Source: Burhinus oedicnemus
Taxonomy: Eukaryota > Chordata > Aves > Charadriiformes > Burhinidae
Direction: 5' to 3'
DNA: 64,000 nucleotides
Assembly (NCBI GenBank): GCA_008921705.1
Contig: VFFE01008906.1
Coordinates: 1,579,497 to 1,643,496, forward strand
A model generated the notes under the pieces. That model saw only the letters and a list, made by a program, of their open reading frames with translations, was not told the origin of the DNA and ran no database searches. The position numbers and the translations under genes were made by a program. Every line of letters begins with the position of its first letter. Position 1 is the stretch's first letter. This document shows positions 39,401 through 52,500 of the stretch, piece after piece.

Positions 39401-41866
39401 CAGTAAAAACACAGCCAGAGGCTGTCACAAATGGGGAAATCACAGAGAAAGTTAATTTATTAATTTCAAGGACAAAGATTAAAATAATATGTATTTGGTA
39501 AAAAGTTATTTACTTTATCACATAGAAGACAGCTGAGTTTACATGAAAGCTATTCTCATTCAAAGGCAAATTTCAGATACTTCTTCAATAGTTAGCTTGT
39601 TTTTAAAATTTGATTAGATTTACAAAGAAAACTTATTTTCTTGTTGTTCTCAGTTAGGCTGAGATTCATATTTTGCTCTACAACTGCACCTTTCTTCCAC
39701 AAAGCCTCGGCCAGGATGGTTGCATTAGGAGTTCAGATGCCAGTGTCCTTGCTCAAGGCACTTCCTAAAATCTTGGGGGATAATTATACATGCTTGCTCT
39801 TCTGACCCTTTAGCAGTTCAATCCTAACGTGAGTCCTACATAAATTATGTCCTAACTGTAGGCCAGAAATCCCAGAAAACACATACTTCCAGTACCCACA
39901 AGCCTGAATTCTGAGGCCTGATTAAGGTGACAAGCTCATTTGAGAGGAAAAAGAGGGTAATATGTAGCCCTTACAGCTCGTGAATTTTTGTATTGTAAGT
40001 TTAGATTTATTCCTTTCTGATCTTCAACAAAGGTGAATGCATTTTTTTATCAGTTTCCATACTTTTGCATGCGATATTTGTATTCCTCCTTTCTTGGTAA
40101 AGCTTATCGTAAACAATAAGTTAAACATAAATGCACTTTCTCATGTTCATTTACATTCTTAATTCATCTTTCCATTTAACCTATTTGTCTTTTATAAGCA
40201 ACTTTCCTCTTCTCCCACAAACTAATCAAAGGCTCATGATCTACAGATGTCTGCTTTCTCAAATCATTCACAGGCACCCCAGCTGTCATAACTTCTTTCT
40301 GTCTCTGATATATTTTCCTATTGTCTATCTCATTCTTTTAAAGCACATTTTCTAGTCTTTGTCGTTTTACTTTATACGTAATACCAAGAACATGTTTAAG
40401 TCTTTTCCTGAACCAGAACCCAAGAACTGGTGACCTGATAACCTTGTAATGGTAGTAAAAACAGGAGACAAATATCACCTCAGAGAGACACTTGAGCATA
40501 TCTGCCCTTGCCAGAAACAGGAAATACCAGGAGTCTTACATAAAAGATTTCTAACTTAAATTTGCAGACCCAAGGGGTTGGAATGGCTTAAATATGGTTC
40601 AGATAAACATCCAGACTTTTTGATGATTATCCAAACTCTTTGAGAATCTGGAAGTTTTGAGATTCACTCATCAGCACTACCTTGAGTACATCCTGGACGC
40701 AACCTGCACCTTGAAGACAGCAGCGATAAGGCTATGCTTTTCGGAAGCCAAACACAAGAGCATTAATTAGAACACATTGGTAGGAAGCTATGAAACAAGT
40801 GATGCTGTAGAGGTTGCCAAGTGGCTCAGGAGAAATAAATCAGAGTTTATAAATATCTTCAGAGTAAGAATATCAGTAATTATTCCCTGTCCTAGAAAAT
40901 ATAGGATCTTTAAGATAAGAAAGAAAACATTTTGAGCACCTGCTTGTAAAAATTGCTTGGTAAAAGGGGAAAATTTACATGTAGAAATCCTCCCTCCTTC
41001 TCCTCTAAAGGAGGTGGCCAATGACTGTACAGCTAGAGAACATGCTAGCACATCACCGAACATGGGAATAATAAGTGCTGGTGATTCAACCAAGTTAGGA
41101 CAGGAGTAACTTTTTAAAGCTGCTGTATTTATCAACAGCTTGTGTAAACAGGGACATTCCAGAAATTAACTTTTAAAGCAGATTAATAAAATCTCTATTC
41201 AGAAGTCAAGCAACTTTAATTTGACTTTGGAAATGAAGCCAGCTATATCAAATTAAGGCCACTTTAATTCTGACTATGATTAACCACCTGGAGGCTTAAT
41301 GCAGTTTGACTAATCCATGTTAAAACCACATTTTTAGTTAATTTAGATTATTGCTTGAGTGTTCCTGCAAAGGCAAGTCCTAAATCTCACCAATATTAAT
41401 TGACTAAACAAAGGGAGGCCTTGCATTTAAGTTGTCTTTCTCCATCTGTTTCATAACATCTTAACTTTGAAATCTGTTCAGCATAGTGCGTTAAAGCATC
41501 GAAGAAACCTCTCAGGCTGAAACGGACAAAACTGTTGGTTTTGGTAAAATTACCTGAAATAATAAAAAGCGAAGGTATTTTCAGATCTGGTTGGTAAACA
41601 TACCTGGTTGAAGGATCTCTGAAGACAGCCTGAGGATTCAGGGGGGATTGGTGACTTTAGGGTACATACAAATGGAGCAACTATGATCTGTAACAAGAGG
41701 GTGAAGGAAAATTCACTGTCTCCAGCTCCTTGCACAGATTCTTACTGAAAAAAAGCCTGAATTTCCATTCAGTCTCAACAACCGATTTACATGGATTTGG
41801 TTTTTTATCTTTAGAGGGCAAAAGTCTAGACACATACAAACTCAAGTCTTCCTTGGGCTAAGTCCG
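30477..41866. other. Intergenic DNA, no gene seen
   Basis: This 11.4-kb block is almost repeat-free to the eye. Frames include 140 codons at 31256-31678 (plus) and 115 codons at 40788-41135 (minus). Neither has a domain, signal peptide or repeat that I recognise. A C11 run lies at 32227-32237. Being mostly unique DNA upstream of HMCN1, it could hold conserved regulatory elements, but I cannot show this. Confidence 0.65.
32227..32248 (+). repeat. C11 homopolymer and C-rich run
   Basis: Eleven consecutive C are followed by GCCTCCCC. The minus strand is G-rich with weak quadruplex potential. Confidence 0.85.
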
Positions 41867-42573
41867 CGTCCTGGTTTGAGGTAAAACAATCAATTTTCTA
41901 TTCAGTCATTTTACTTTTAAGCTAAGCCTCTTCTAACTACTGAAATTAACAGCATATTGTGCAGAAAACTGTTCGATCTCAGAGTGAGAAGACCCATGTT
42001 TGTAGTTGATGCCAAGGGATGGTATGCAGAGAGGCTCTTGCTTATACTTCTTGCTATAACAACCAAGGCCAGCCAACTTTCTTATTTGCCCCATTGGAGG
42101 ATCAGAAGTGGAAAAGCATAGAGGGGTCGCACCTGTGGAGAGAATTGGACAGGACACGTGACCCAAAACTGACTAACGGTATTCCATCCCATCTGCCTCA
42201 TGCGCAGTAAAAAAGCTGAGGGATCAAAGGGTCAGCCCTCTTTCTTCAATGGCTGGCATCCAATAAGGACTCTGTCTCTGCGTCTGCCTTTGATCCCGAT
42301 CCTGAATCCAGTTCCCATCCGTCACCGAGTCCAGTCTGGGACTTCCCCGGTGCCTGATGGTGACGTGACTGTCATTCTGGGAGCTTGATACGGTTTTGTA
42401 TATATTTCATTATTTTTCTTTTTATTATTTTATTATTAATATTTCATTAAAGTAGTTTAGTTCCTTCTAAACTCAAAGTCTCTTTCTCTGTCTCCCCCCT
42501 CTCCTTGGAGAGAGAGGTGGGGGAGAGCATCTGACATTTCGCCTCAGTGGCCAGTCCAGCCCAAACCATGACA
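41867..42573 (+). mobile_element. Solo LTR of the same endogenous retrovirus family (copy 2)
   Basis: The 707-bp unit runs from CGTCCTGGTTTGAGGTAAAA to CCCAAACCATGACA. The expected terminal TG has become CG. It is flanked by GTCCG (41862-41866) and GTCTG (42574-42578), a 5-bp target duplication with a single C/T difference. It aligns to copy 1 over its full length in the opposite orientation, so it reads on the plus strand. ATTAAA at 42446-42451 is a plausible polyadenylation signal. The TATA position (about 42207) is mutated. There is no internal retroviral sequence. Confidence 0.86.
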
Positions 42574-42786
42574 GTCTGTTAGCAAGAGTAGCAAGGGATT
42601 CCCACATTTTCGCTGAGAACCTGCTCTTCTCTTCCAGCTTACCAGTAGAAGCACTCAAAAACCTCATGTACTACTGTGAAATCACAGGTATGCCAACAGA
42701 TCTATTTATTCCCACTTATTTCATGGACTTCAGATAAGGCCTTTTGCATTTGCTAGATACTGTTTACAGGACCAGACTGTCAAACC

Positions 42787-43587
42787 TGAATCAAAAAAAA
42801 AAAAGGGGCAACAAGAAAGGCTTCTATAGGTATGTCAGTGATAAAAGGAAGACTAGGGATAATGTGGGCCCTCTCTGGAAGGAAATGGGAGACCTGGTCC
42901 CCCAGGATATGGAGAAGGTTGAGGTACTCAATGACTTTCTTGCCCCAGTCTTCACCAGCAAGTCCTCTAGCCACACCGCCCAAGTCACAGAAGGCAAAGG
43001 CAGGGACTGGGAGAACAAGCAACTGTGTGCTGCAGGAGAAGACCAGGTTCGAGACCATCTAAGGAACCTGGAGGTACACAAGTCCATAGGACCTGACGAG
43101 ATTCATCCACAGGTCCTGAGGGAACTGGTGGATGAAGTTGCTAAGTCACTATACATCGTATTTGAGAAGTCGTGGCAGTCTGGTGAAGTTCCTGCTGACT
43201 GGAAAAAGGGGAACATAACCCCCATTTTTAAAAAGGGAAAAAAGGAAGACCCGGGGAACTAGAGGTCTCACCTCTGTCCCTGGCAAGATCATGGAGCAGA
43301 TCCTCCTGGAAACTCTGCTAACGCACACGGAAAATAAGGAGATGATCAGTGACAACCAATATGGCTTCCCTAAGGGCAAATCGCGCCTGACAAATGTGGC
43401 GGCCTTCTATGATGGGGTTATAGCATTGGTTGATAAGGGGAGAGCAACAGACGTCACCTACCTGGACTTGTACAAGGCATTTGACACTGTCCCACACAAT
43501 GTCTTTGTCTCTAAATTGGAGCAACATGGATTTGACAGATGGACCACTTGGTGGATAAGGAATTGGTTGGACAACTGCACTCAAAGA
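42787..43587 (+). mobile_element. CR1 LINE, 5' portion of interrupted copy (ORF2)
   Basis: This is the first half of one CR1 split by a nested CR1. Frame 42744-43262 encodes the segment before and into the reverse transcriptase: [19 protein letters not shown], then [32 protein letters not shown] second frame, 43291-43629, continues with [12 protein letters not shown] and [16 protein letters not shown] stop after the first part (ending DPGN) breaks the reading frame. The copy stops at TGCACTCAAAGA, where the inserted element begins, and resumes at 44795. Confidence 0.92.
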
Positions 43588-44794
43588 ATCATACAATCAC
43601 AGAATCTTCTACGTTGGAAAGGACCATGAGAATCATCAAGTCCAACCGTTAACCTAGCACTGCCAAAACCACCACTAAACCATGTCCCTAAGCACCATGT
43701 CTACACGTCTTTTAAATACCTTCAGGGATGGTGCCCATCACATCCCTGGGCAGCCGGTTCCAATGTTTGACAACCCCTTTAGTGAAGAAATTTTTCCTAA
43801 TATCCATCCTAAACCTCCCCTGGTGCAACTTGAGGCCATTTCGTTTTGTCCTATCACTTGTTACTTGGGAGAAGAGACTAACCCCCACCTCACTGCAACC
43901 TGCTTTCAGGTAGTTGTAGGGAGCAATAAGGTCTCCCCTGAGCCTCCTTTTCTCCAGACTAAACAATCCCAGTTCCCTCAGCTGCTTCGCATAAGACTTG
44001 TGCTCTAGACCCCTCACTAGCATTGTTGCCCTTCTCTGGACATGCTCCAGCACTTCAATGTCTTTCTTGTAGTGAGGGGCCTAAAACTGAACACAGTATT
44101 TGAGGTGGGGCCTCACCATTGCCGAGTACAGGGGGACAATCACTTTCCTAGTCCTGCTCACCATGCTATTCCTGATACAGGTCAGGATGCTGTTGGCCTT
44201 CTTGGCCACCTGGGCACACTCATGGCTCATATTCAGCCTGCTGTCAACCAGTACGCCCAGGTCCTTTTCTGCTGGGCAGCTTTCCAGCCACTCTTCCCCA
44301 AGCCTGTAACGCTGCATGGGGTTGTTGTGACCCAAGTGCAGGACCTGGCACTTGGCCTTGTTGAACCTCATACCCTTGGCCTCGGCCCATTGATCCAGCC
44401 TGTCCAGGTCCCTCTGTAGGGCCATCCTATCCTCAAGCAGATCGACACTTCCACCCAACTTGGTGTCATCTGCAAAGTTACTGAGGGTGCATTTGATCCC
44501 CTCATCCAGGTCATTGATAAAGATATTAAACAGAACTGGCCCCAGTGCCGAGCCCTGGAGAACACCATTGTGACCAGCCACCGACTGGATTTAACTCCAT
44601 TCACCACCACTCTTTGGGCCTGGCCATCCAGCCAGATTTTTACCCGGCGAAGAGTATGCCCATCCAAGCCATGAGCAGCCAGTTTCTCCAGGAGAATGCC
44701 ATGGGAAATAGTGTCAAAGGCTTTACTAAAGTCTAGGTAGACAACATCCACAGCCTTTCCCTCATCCACTAAGTGGGTCACAGCTTAGTTGCAG
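43588..44794 (-). mobile_element. CR1 LINE nested antisense inside another CR1
   Basis: On the minus strand this runs from the KAFDTISHGILLEKL segment (44368-44781) through an intact FADD box (Asp codon at 44468-44470) and [16 protein letters not shown] (44081-44581), to a 3' end at 43588 of ATTCTGTGATTGTATGATT type. Imperfect 7-bp repeats TCAAAGA (43581-43587) and TCCAAGA (44795-44801) flank it. It belongs to the subfamily of the copy at 1165-2030. It is younger than its host element by virtue of the nesting. Its frames are interrupted, so it is not active. Confidence 0.92.
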
Positions 44795-45837
44795 TCCAAG
44801 AGGTACAGTCAACAGCTCAATGTCCAAGTGGTGATCAGTGATGAGTGGTGTTCCTCAGGGGTCGGTACTGGGACCGGTAGTATTTAACATCTTTGTTGGT
44901 GACATGGATGTTGGGATTGAGTGCACCCTCAACAAGTTTGCCAACGACACCAAGCTGTGTGGAGTGGTCAACACACTGGAGGGAAGGGATGCCATCCAGA
45001 GGGACCTGGGCAGCCTTGAGAGGTGGGCCCGAGGAAGCCTCATGAAGTTCAACAAGGCCAAGTGCAAGGTCCTGCACGTGGGTCATGGCAATTCCAAGCA
45101 CAAATACAGACTGAGCAGAGAATGGATCGAGAGCAGCCCTGAGGAGAGGGACTCGGGGGTGTTGGTGGATGAGAAGCTCAACACAAGCCAGCAATGTGAA
45201 ATGAAAGCCAACCGCATCCTGGGCTGCATCAAAAGAAGCATGGCCAGCAGGTCGAGGGAGGTGATTCTGCCCCTCTACTCTGCGCTCGTGAGACCCCACC
45301 TGGAATACTGCATCCAGGTCTGGGGCCCCAAACATAAAAAGGGCATGGACCTGTTGGAGGAGGTCCAGAGGAGGGCCACAAAGACGATCAGAGGGCTGGA
45401 GCACCTCCGCTATGAGGACAGGCTGAGAGAGTCGGGGTTGTTCAGCCTGAAGAAGAGAAGGCTTTTTTGAAGGCTTTTGAGGGAGACCTTATAGCAGCCT
45501 TCTAGTACCTAAAGGCAGCCTACAGGAAAGATGGGGAGGGAGTCTTTATCAGAGAGTGTAGTGATAGGATGAGGGGTAAAGGTTTTAAACTGAAAGAAGG
45601 TAGATTTAGATTAGATGTCAGGAAGAAATTCTTTACTGTGAGGATGGTGAGACACCAGAACAAGCTGCCCAGAGAAGCTCTGGATGCCCCATCCCTGGAA
45701 GTGTTCAAGGCCAGGCTGGATGGGGGTTTGAGCAACCTGGTCTAGTGGGAGGTGTCCCTACCCATGGCAGGGGGATTGGAACTAGATGATCTTTAAGGTC
45801 CCTTCCAACTCTGACCATTCTATGATTCTATGATTCT
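44795..45837 (+). mobile_element. CR1 LINE, 3' portion of interrupted copy
   Basis: This resumes the host CR1 exactly where the copy at 19014-20456 predicts. Frame 44838-45470 encodes [18 protein letters not shown] (Asn codon at 44943-44945), [35 protein letters not shown] and [16 protein letters not shown] roughly 15-bp deletion occurs after TSQQC. The 3' UTR follows and ends CTATGATTCTATGATTCT. Together with 42787-43587 the host copy is about 1.84 kb. Confidence 0.93.
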
Positions 45838-47341
45838 AAAATTGCTGTACTCTGGAGCACTTCTTGCCAACTCATGCTTTTAGTGAGCTAAAAGTAATCA
45901 GCAGCGCTGCTTCATCAAAACCCCAAGAACTGCATGTCTGACCAAACCTTTGCCTATTTTTCCCCAATTACAATAATTGGTCTCCAAGGGGATATTGAGT
46001 CTACCTTCATACCTTGCTTGCTTTTCCTTGCAAGCATTACAGCACTACTACTAAATAACAAACACAGCTGTTGCAAAAAGGTTGGTACTCTCCTTCTGCT
46101 GTGATTTCTTTCTCATGTTGGACTCTCATAGTCTCATTCAAAACATGCAAACTATCTGTCACAACAAATTATCTCTCATATCTCCTTGATCAGTTACCAC
46201 CCTTAAATAACCCTAATTACTGATTATGCCCCTTTCTAGCATCTCTTGAGAAAGAAACAGCATTTATAGTTCTCGTAAGTCAGGATTTTATATACCAGCC
46301 CTGTTGGATTTAATATTTTCTCAAAGATGATTGAAAGAAACAACACGCTATTTATAGAAAAAACTCTTACAGGGTTTTAATAGGCTCTCACACAAACCCA
46401 TTGTTTTGCTTTCTTATTTGCTGTCCCTGTGAAACTATAACCCCCTGCTCTAAATTATCCACTCACATCTATTCATATGCAGTAATGAATTTCAAGACAC
46501 CACAGGCTGGCTGCTAGTGCCAAAATGCTGTAACGACATTTACTGCCATTTGGAGTATTTTCACTTCAAAGGAAAGGATTAATGAAGATTATGGAAATAA
46601 TCCTCAATCTCTGCATTTCCAATCACGTAATGATTTGTTAAACTATGTGTTAGCTATACTGTAAAAAAGAAAATTCTAGTGCAATGCAGAGTGGGCAATA
46701 CAATCTTCCAGAGGTACATACTGCTTCCAACATAAAAACTCTTTTGAAGCACCACTCCAACACCCTTGGCACTCAGACCCACTGTCCTGGACTATAGCAC
46801 CATTTGAGGCAATATAAGCTCCCCCAGCCTTTCCCCATACCCAATAAATGTGTATCAACTCCAACACAAAACACAACTGCTAGCACTACATCTGCACTAA
46901 TTGAGGAAAACATTTTATTGCAGACTTTACTCACTTCTGGCTTCTCTCTGAGCTGCAGATCCACTGTGAATCCACTATGTTAGCAGCTTTATATAGCCAT
47001 GGAAATGGTAGGGAATAAACACAGAGAAAACAAAATCAGCCTACTGTGATAACGCATCTAAACACATAAAAGAAAGACAATTTGATCTATCAGATCATCA
47101 ATTACAATATCGACAATATCAACAATATGAAAACTTTTTATCTTATTTCAGTTCTTAAGAATATCTTGAAGTTTTGTGCCACATTATCTATATCAACGCT
47201 ACCTATTCTACCTATCCGTATTGACCACACCTTGACCTACATTACCAAAACTTTTATTTAAAGACATGAAGCATGTGTCAAATCCCAATTACTTGCAGAG
47301 TCTTGTCATGCTTGAGAGTAGTCAAATAGTGGCACAAGTCA
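45838..47341. other. Unique DNA, no gene seen
   Basis: About 1.5 kb of AT-rich sequence. The short overlapping minus-strand frames at 46676-46964 have no recognisable product. Confidence 0.65.
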
Positions 47342-47455
47342 CCTGGAGCGGTTGTAGAGTCTCTGTGCTTGGAGATATTAAGAACTCAGCTGAGCCTTGT
47401 CTAAGCTGGCCTTGTTTTGACTAGATGATCCCTAGAGATCCTTCCAACCTGTAAT
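47342..47455 (+). mobile_element. CR1 LINE 3' UTR fragment
   Basis: The text ACCTGGAGCGGTTGTAGAGT, then CTTGGAGATATTAAGAACTC, GACTAGATGATCCCTAGAGA and CCTTCCAACCTGTAA is a diverged CR1 3' UTR, plus strand. It lacks most of the octamer tail and runs directly into an oppositely oriented CR1. Confidence 0.75.
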
Positions 47456-47457
47456 TT

Positions 47458-48415
47458 TCATAGGATCATTCAGGTTGGAAGCGACCTCAGGATGTCTCTA
47501 GTCCAAGCTCCTATTCAAAGCAAGGTCTGCTCTGAGGTCAGACCAGACTGCTCATGGCTTCATCCAGTAGGGTCTTGAAAATGTCAAAGGACACATCTGA
47601 GGTTTGACTGTCCTCACACTGGAAAAGTTACTTCTTATATCCAGTCTAAACATCTTACATTTTAGTTATGCTCCTCCCACCCTGCACTATCGTGAAGAGC
47701 TCCACCTTCTCCATAACCTCCTCATAGGTACTGGAGGCTGCTGTGACAGCCCTCCAAAGCCATCTATTCTCCAGGCAGAGCAATCTCCATTTTCTCAGTT
47801 TCTCCTCACATGGCAAGTGCTCTAGTCCTGAGCACCTTAGTGGTCCTCCACTGAACTCACTTCAGTCTTTCCTGTACTAGGAGCCCAAAACTGGAAACAG
47901 TATCTGGATGTGATCTACTGAGTGCTGAGCAGAGGGGGGATAGCCCCCACCTTGATCTGCTGGCCGTGTTGCTGAGGATGCTGCTGCCCTCAGTGCTGCC
48001 AGGGGACTGTGGGCTACCCTCTGCTTGACGCCCCCAGGACCCAGCACCTTTCCTGTAGAGCTGCCCCTAGCCAGGCAGGCTCAGGCTGAATCATTGCCAA
48101 AGACTGCTTTCCCAGGGGCAGGGCTTTGCACTGAACTAAATTTCAAAACCCTTCTCTCAGCTGACCCCTCCAGGTGGTCTAGCTCACTCTGAGTGGCAGG
48201 CCTGTTCTCAGGCTGTCACCTAGTACCCCCAGTTTGATGCCATTTGCAAACTTGAGACTGCTCTCCATAGCTTCCTCCAGGACACTGACAAAGATGTTAA
48301 ACAGGACAGGTCCAAGGACAGATACCTGCAGTACTTCACTTTGTATCACCCTTCAGGTAGAGAACCAACTATTAACCATGTCCCTGTGAGCCTCATCATC
48401 TAACTAGTTTTTCAG
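47458..48415 (-). mobile_element. CR1 LINE, old 5'-truncated copy
   Basis: The 3' end is at the left (AGGATCATTCAGGTTGGAAG), followed leftward-to-rightward by the antisense of the 3' UTR, the ORF2 C-terminus and the catalytic region (GATGCCATTTGCAAACTTG, about 48238-48256), ending near 48415. Many substitutions and indels break all frames. It is clearly older and of a different subfamily from the CR1s at 19 and 43 kb. Confidence 0.88.
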
Positions 48416-49483
48416 ATGGATAGACAACCGGATGGGTAGACTGTAACTCCTATTCTGTGTTTCAATGATCAATTTACTCTTTCATGTAACACAAAAAGGT
48501 TTTCATTTCCTTTTTCAATGTAGTCTGGAAGATGCTGGTCAAAGGACATTGGGATCATTCAGATGTGCAAGTGTCCTCAGTATGCCATTCAGTGAAGTCG
48601 GTACTGATCTCAGCCGGATATTTAATACAATTAATGTAGCTGATTTTATCATTGTAGTGATATGGAAGAGTTCAAGACATTATGATGAAAAATTATTTGC
48701 CTGAGAAAATAATTCATAACTAGGTTTTGGGGTTTTTTTGTTTGTTTGATTGATTGGGGTTTTTTTAAGATCAGCTGTAAATAGAGCAAGCACTGCTAGC
48801 ACAACTTGTGGAAACCTGAAGTAAAACGTTGTAAGAAAGTCTGTGTCAGGACTGCCATATACCCACATAATTTGGTTTATAACCAGTCTCTTAGATATGC
48901 TAAATTGTGAACGAAAAGAGTAGAAAACGTTTCATCAGTCATTTGCCCCAAGGACTGTTTATTTTCATCACAATATCAAACCTGAAAAACCAGATTGTTT
49001 GGCTCACCCAGTCAGGTAGCAGACTGTGGTGATGCACTGTAGAAAGGGAAATCCCCCTTTCCTTTGCTTACTTACTAATACGTTTGATTAGACAAACACA
49101 ACAGGACTTATTTGCATACACTTGATGTAACAAATACAGATAGCACATCGTACAGAACCACCTCACTTCCAAAGAACCAGAATGGGAGTGTTGTGCCAAT
49201 TCATAGTATGCTATTTGAAAAGCTACTTACATTCCTTAAATAAAAAACAATTTTTAGAATCTAAAGTTAGGTATAAGTCTATAAGTTATCTCATCCTTAG
49301 AACCAAAGTCTTCATAATCAATAAATGAGGTTACCTGGACTTTGTCAGGGTGATACTCTGGCTCTATTCTGTTTAAATGCAGACGTACTTGCATATCAGA
49401 ACAACTCATTAAGTTTTGATGCAATTGCAAATACAGCAGCCAAGTTTAAAATTAATTTTGTATGCTGACTTTTGGAGGGATTT

Positions 49484-49527
49484 TCAATGGAAGATGAATT
49501 TCATCTCAATGGAAGATGAGTTTCACA
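49484..49527 (+). repeat. 22-bp tandem duplication
   Basis: Two adjacent units start at 49484 and 49506, each beginning TCAATGGAAGATGA. They differ at a few positions near their ends. Confidence 0.8.
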
Positions 49528-52500
49528 TACCAGACAGTGTGCCCATATTTGGTAAGTTATTCTCTTTCAGTCACCTGGTTTCAAATAATATTTTTAGCAG
49601 GATATGTATGCAGCACCTTACTGATAAGAACAGTTACAAATGTACTCTTACTGCCAGAGGAAAAAGATAAATCTGTTGGAGTATCTTAATAGCTGTATAT
49701 ATAATCTGTATAGCTAGTGGGCACAACTGGTTATGTGCACAACTATTGCAAGATGAAGACTTCCTCTAGTGCAGAGGCAGCCACATTGTCTAGAGTTTCT
49801 TAAAAATGCTCTGTGCCAGCCAGGGGTCTCAAAGCTTGACACTGCCCCATGGTTGTGTGATCACAAACTCAATACACAAACACAAGCTGCCTTTTAATTT
49901 CTGATACCTAAGAAACTGAATAAACTACTTTTTTGTCCCTGCCAATCAAGACTTATGTGCCCTGCAATTACAATTGACAACAGATGGATAATTGCAGTGA
50001 CTAAACCCCAGAAGCTGGTGCTTTTCTACTTTTAAATCAGTAGTTTAGTGGATTAAGGTAAAACATCTGCCTATTGCTGGTTCATCCTGAAAGTACGTTA
50101 AACGCTGGGCTAGGGAACAGCCCTGTGAGTAGCTGAGCAAACATAAAATCTGTAACTAAACCTTGATTTGCAGGTACAAAGAGATCAGAGAGACTCAGAA
50201 AACTCCTACACCCACAAATGAGCTTCTCTGTGTTTTGTTAGAAGTACTATGCAAGAGTATGCAAAATAGTGCTCATGAACATTTTGCAAATGCAAATCCA
50301 GCACAAGTGAAGAGCTGACTTTTGCTGTCCAGTAGCAGAGCTCTTGAGCAATACACACCCCAACATCCCTCTGGGTCTTGGAGCCCCACTATCAGATTTG
50401 CCTCGGTTCCTGTGCAGGGTCCTTTGTGCTTTAGGCCCTTTGCCCAGCCTTTGCTGGAAGCCTTATTTCCACCTCAGATGCATAGTAAGAATTGGATTTT
50501 GGTATTCAAAGGCTGAGGAATGTTTCTGTTTCCACCATAAGATGGGGAGAAGGAGGTGGCATCGAAAGCCAAAAGGAAAGACTTAGAGTTGGACTGCTGA
50601 TCCTGCTGCCAGGAATAGATACAAAAGCAGAGGCAGATTCTGCACTACACACCCCACTGCCTTCCTTCCAGTGCAGCAGCCATCCTGTAAAATAACCAGG
50701 AAGGCCACAGCAATCGTGCTGCTTATAGTCAGCTGCTACCTAGACAATGAAATACTTTCCCAGTGATACAGCTTTCTGTGAGGAGACAAAAGCCACATAC
50801 TTCTCATGATTGTGTTACGTTTCTTGTTCTTTAACCAAAGAACCAAAGACATCTTCTTCCTACAATAAGAAGGCATCCAACTGAAAGCCCAATTCAAAGT
50901 CCTTCATGCAAAGTCCTTCCTCAACACACTGGCAGCCATTACAGGCTGTGACAACAGACATCCTCAATTCCCTTGCACCATTATTAAGAGAAAGCACAGT
51001 TCAGAGAACACTTCTCCATTTGCACTTTAACTCTATTCCCTAAATAGCTAAAGCTAAAGCTGTCAGTACTCCAATTTACATTTTCTCTGCCCGCTGCTTA
51101 GCCCAGTCTGTTAGGGCAGAACAGAGATTCATGGCTGTTTATTACTTACAAGAAGTAGATTTACAAAAAAAGTTGCCATGAGCTGCAGCATTTGAAAGCA
51201 GCACTGATAAGTAGAAAGAAGCTACTGTCTGGCAGCCTTCAGAACAGAGTGAAAGAGGAAACATTTCAGGTCAGGTGGGAGAGAGAAGAACTGAGGCAAT
51301 GGGAGCAAGAGGAAAAGGTAACAAAGTAATATAGGTAATGTAAGTCTAAAATGAGAAGTTCCGGGGCTTTTGTAATTCGTATCATCATGACTTCTTTTGT
51401 TTTACGTGACTTAGTTGGATTTAAAGGACCCAAGAGTGGAGTACTGGGGAGGAGACAACCCTACCCATAAATAACTGAAAAGTAACAGATTTCAAGGCTT
51501 TGCTGATTCAGCAAGAAGGCATGAAATTCCTCTCTCGCTATTTGAACACTTACTCAAAATAGAACTATTAAGAGCTAAAAGTAAGGATATTAGTGCACCT
51601 AGGATATGCTGACAGCCCTCATTGATCTAATACTCTTGTTTAGTCTTTAAAAAGTGTAGGAACAGGAATGTGCAAACCATAAATTGCAAAGCCAGCATCT
51701 GCAAACCTTCATTCAAAATTCCTAATTGCTCTCTGATTCAACCAGACATGTGGCTCTTTTTATTTATTATTTGTGACTATTCAGGCAAAAGGACTGGTAT
51801 TAGCATATGCTTGGGGAATGGCCTTTTTTCAGTGAGGTGTTGGCATATTTCTGTTTTCTTTTTAGGAGGTCGGTGGTTTGGGACTGGACTGAAACATTTC
51901 AAAGCTAGCATAAACATTTATTTTCTTTCAAATTATCCTCAGGGAAAAATAACAGTTTGGCCATTGCACAGTTTGAAGAGCTACAGCCTTACTTCTGCCA
52001 GCACTTTCATCCATGACTTACACTAACGACAGTACAATTCTACAACACTCAAGGTGCAGTTCACCACTTTCAAAATGATCAGAGATTGCTTTGTGGCTCC
52101 AAGACCAAAGGCAGGCGCTGTTTCAGAGCACGTACGTGTAATACAAGGAGAATAATTAGTGCTATAGAAATAGTCTTCAGAGCCTGTAGATTCATTGTAA
52201 AGAGTACAGTAATGGTCTATGTCATTAACTTTATATACAAAGATGTACTGTGTTTTAATTGCACAATCTGTGGCAAGTATCTAACCAACACTCCCTAGGA
52301 AGACACTGTAAACACAAAGACAAAAGGGGATGAACCATGCTGAAGTTTTATTATTAGAATATGCACTAAATAGCCTAGATCCACCAAAAATACATATCCA
52401 GGCATGTCGCTATTTCACCTCAAGAAAATTACATCCTAAAACATGAAAAATGGGACAAATTTCCTAAGGCAGAAAACATACACGTCCATTAACACTGTAC

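Noticed and set aside
41933..42166. Matching minus-strand frames in the two LTRs (41933-42166 and 21301-21552) as a conserved protein
   Set aside because: Both lie within non-coding LTR sequence and are similar only because the LTRs are the same family. They run antisense to the inferred LTR transcription.
19014..45837. Inverted segmental duplication (LTR followed by the same CR1 subfamily in mirror order at 19-21.6 kb and 41.9-45.8 kb)
   Set aside because: The DNA between LTR and CR1 differs in the two places, the target duplications differ, and the CR1 truncation points differ. These are independent insertions.
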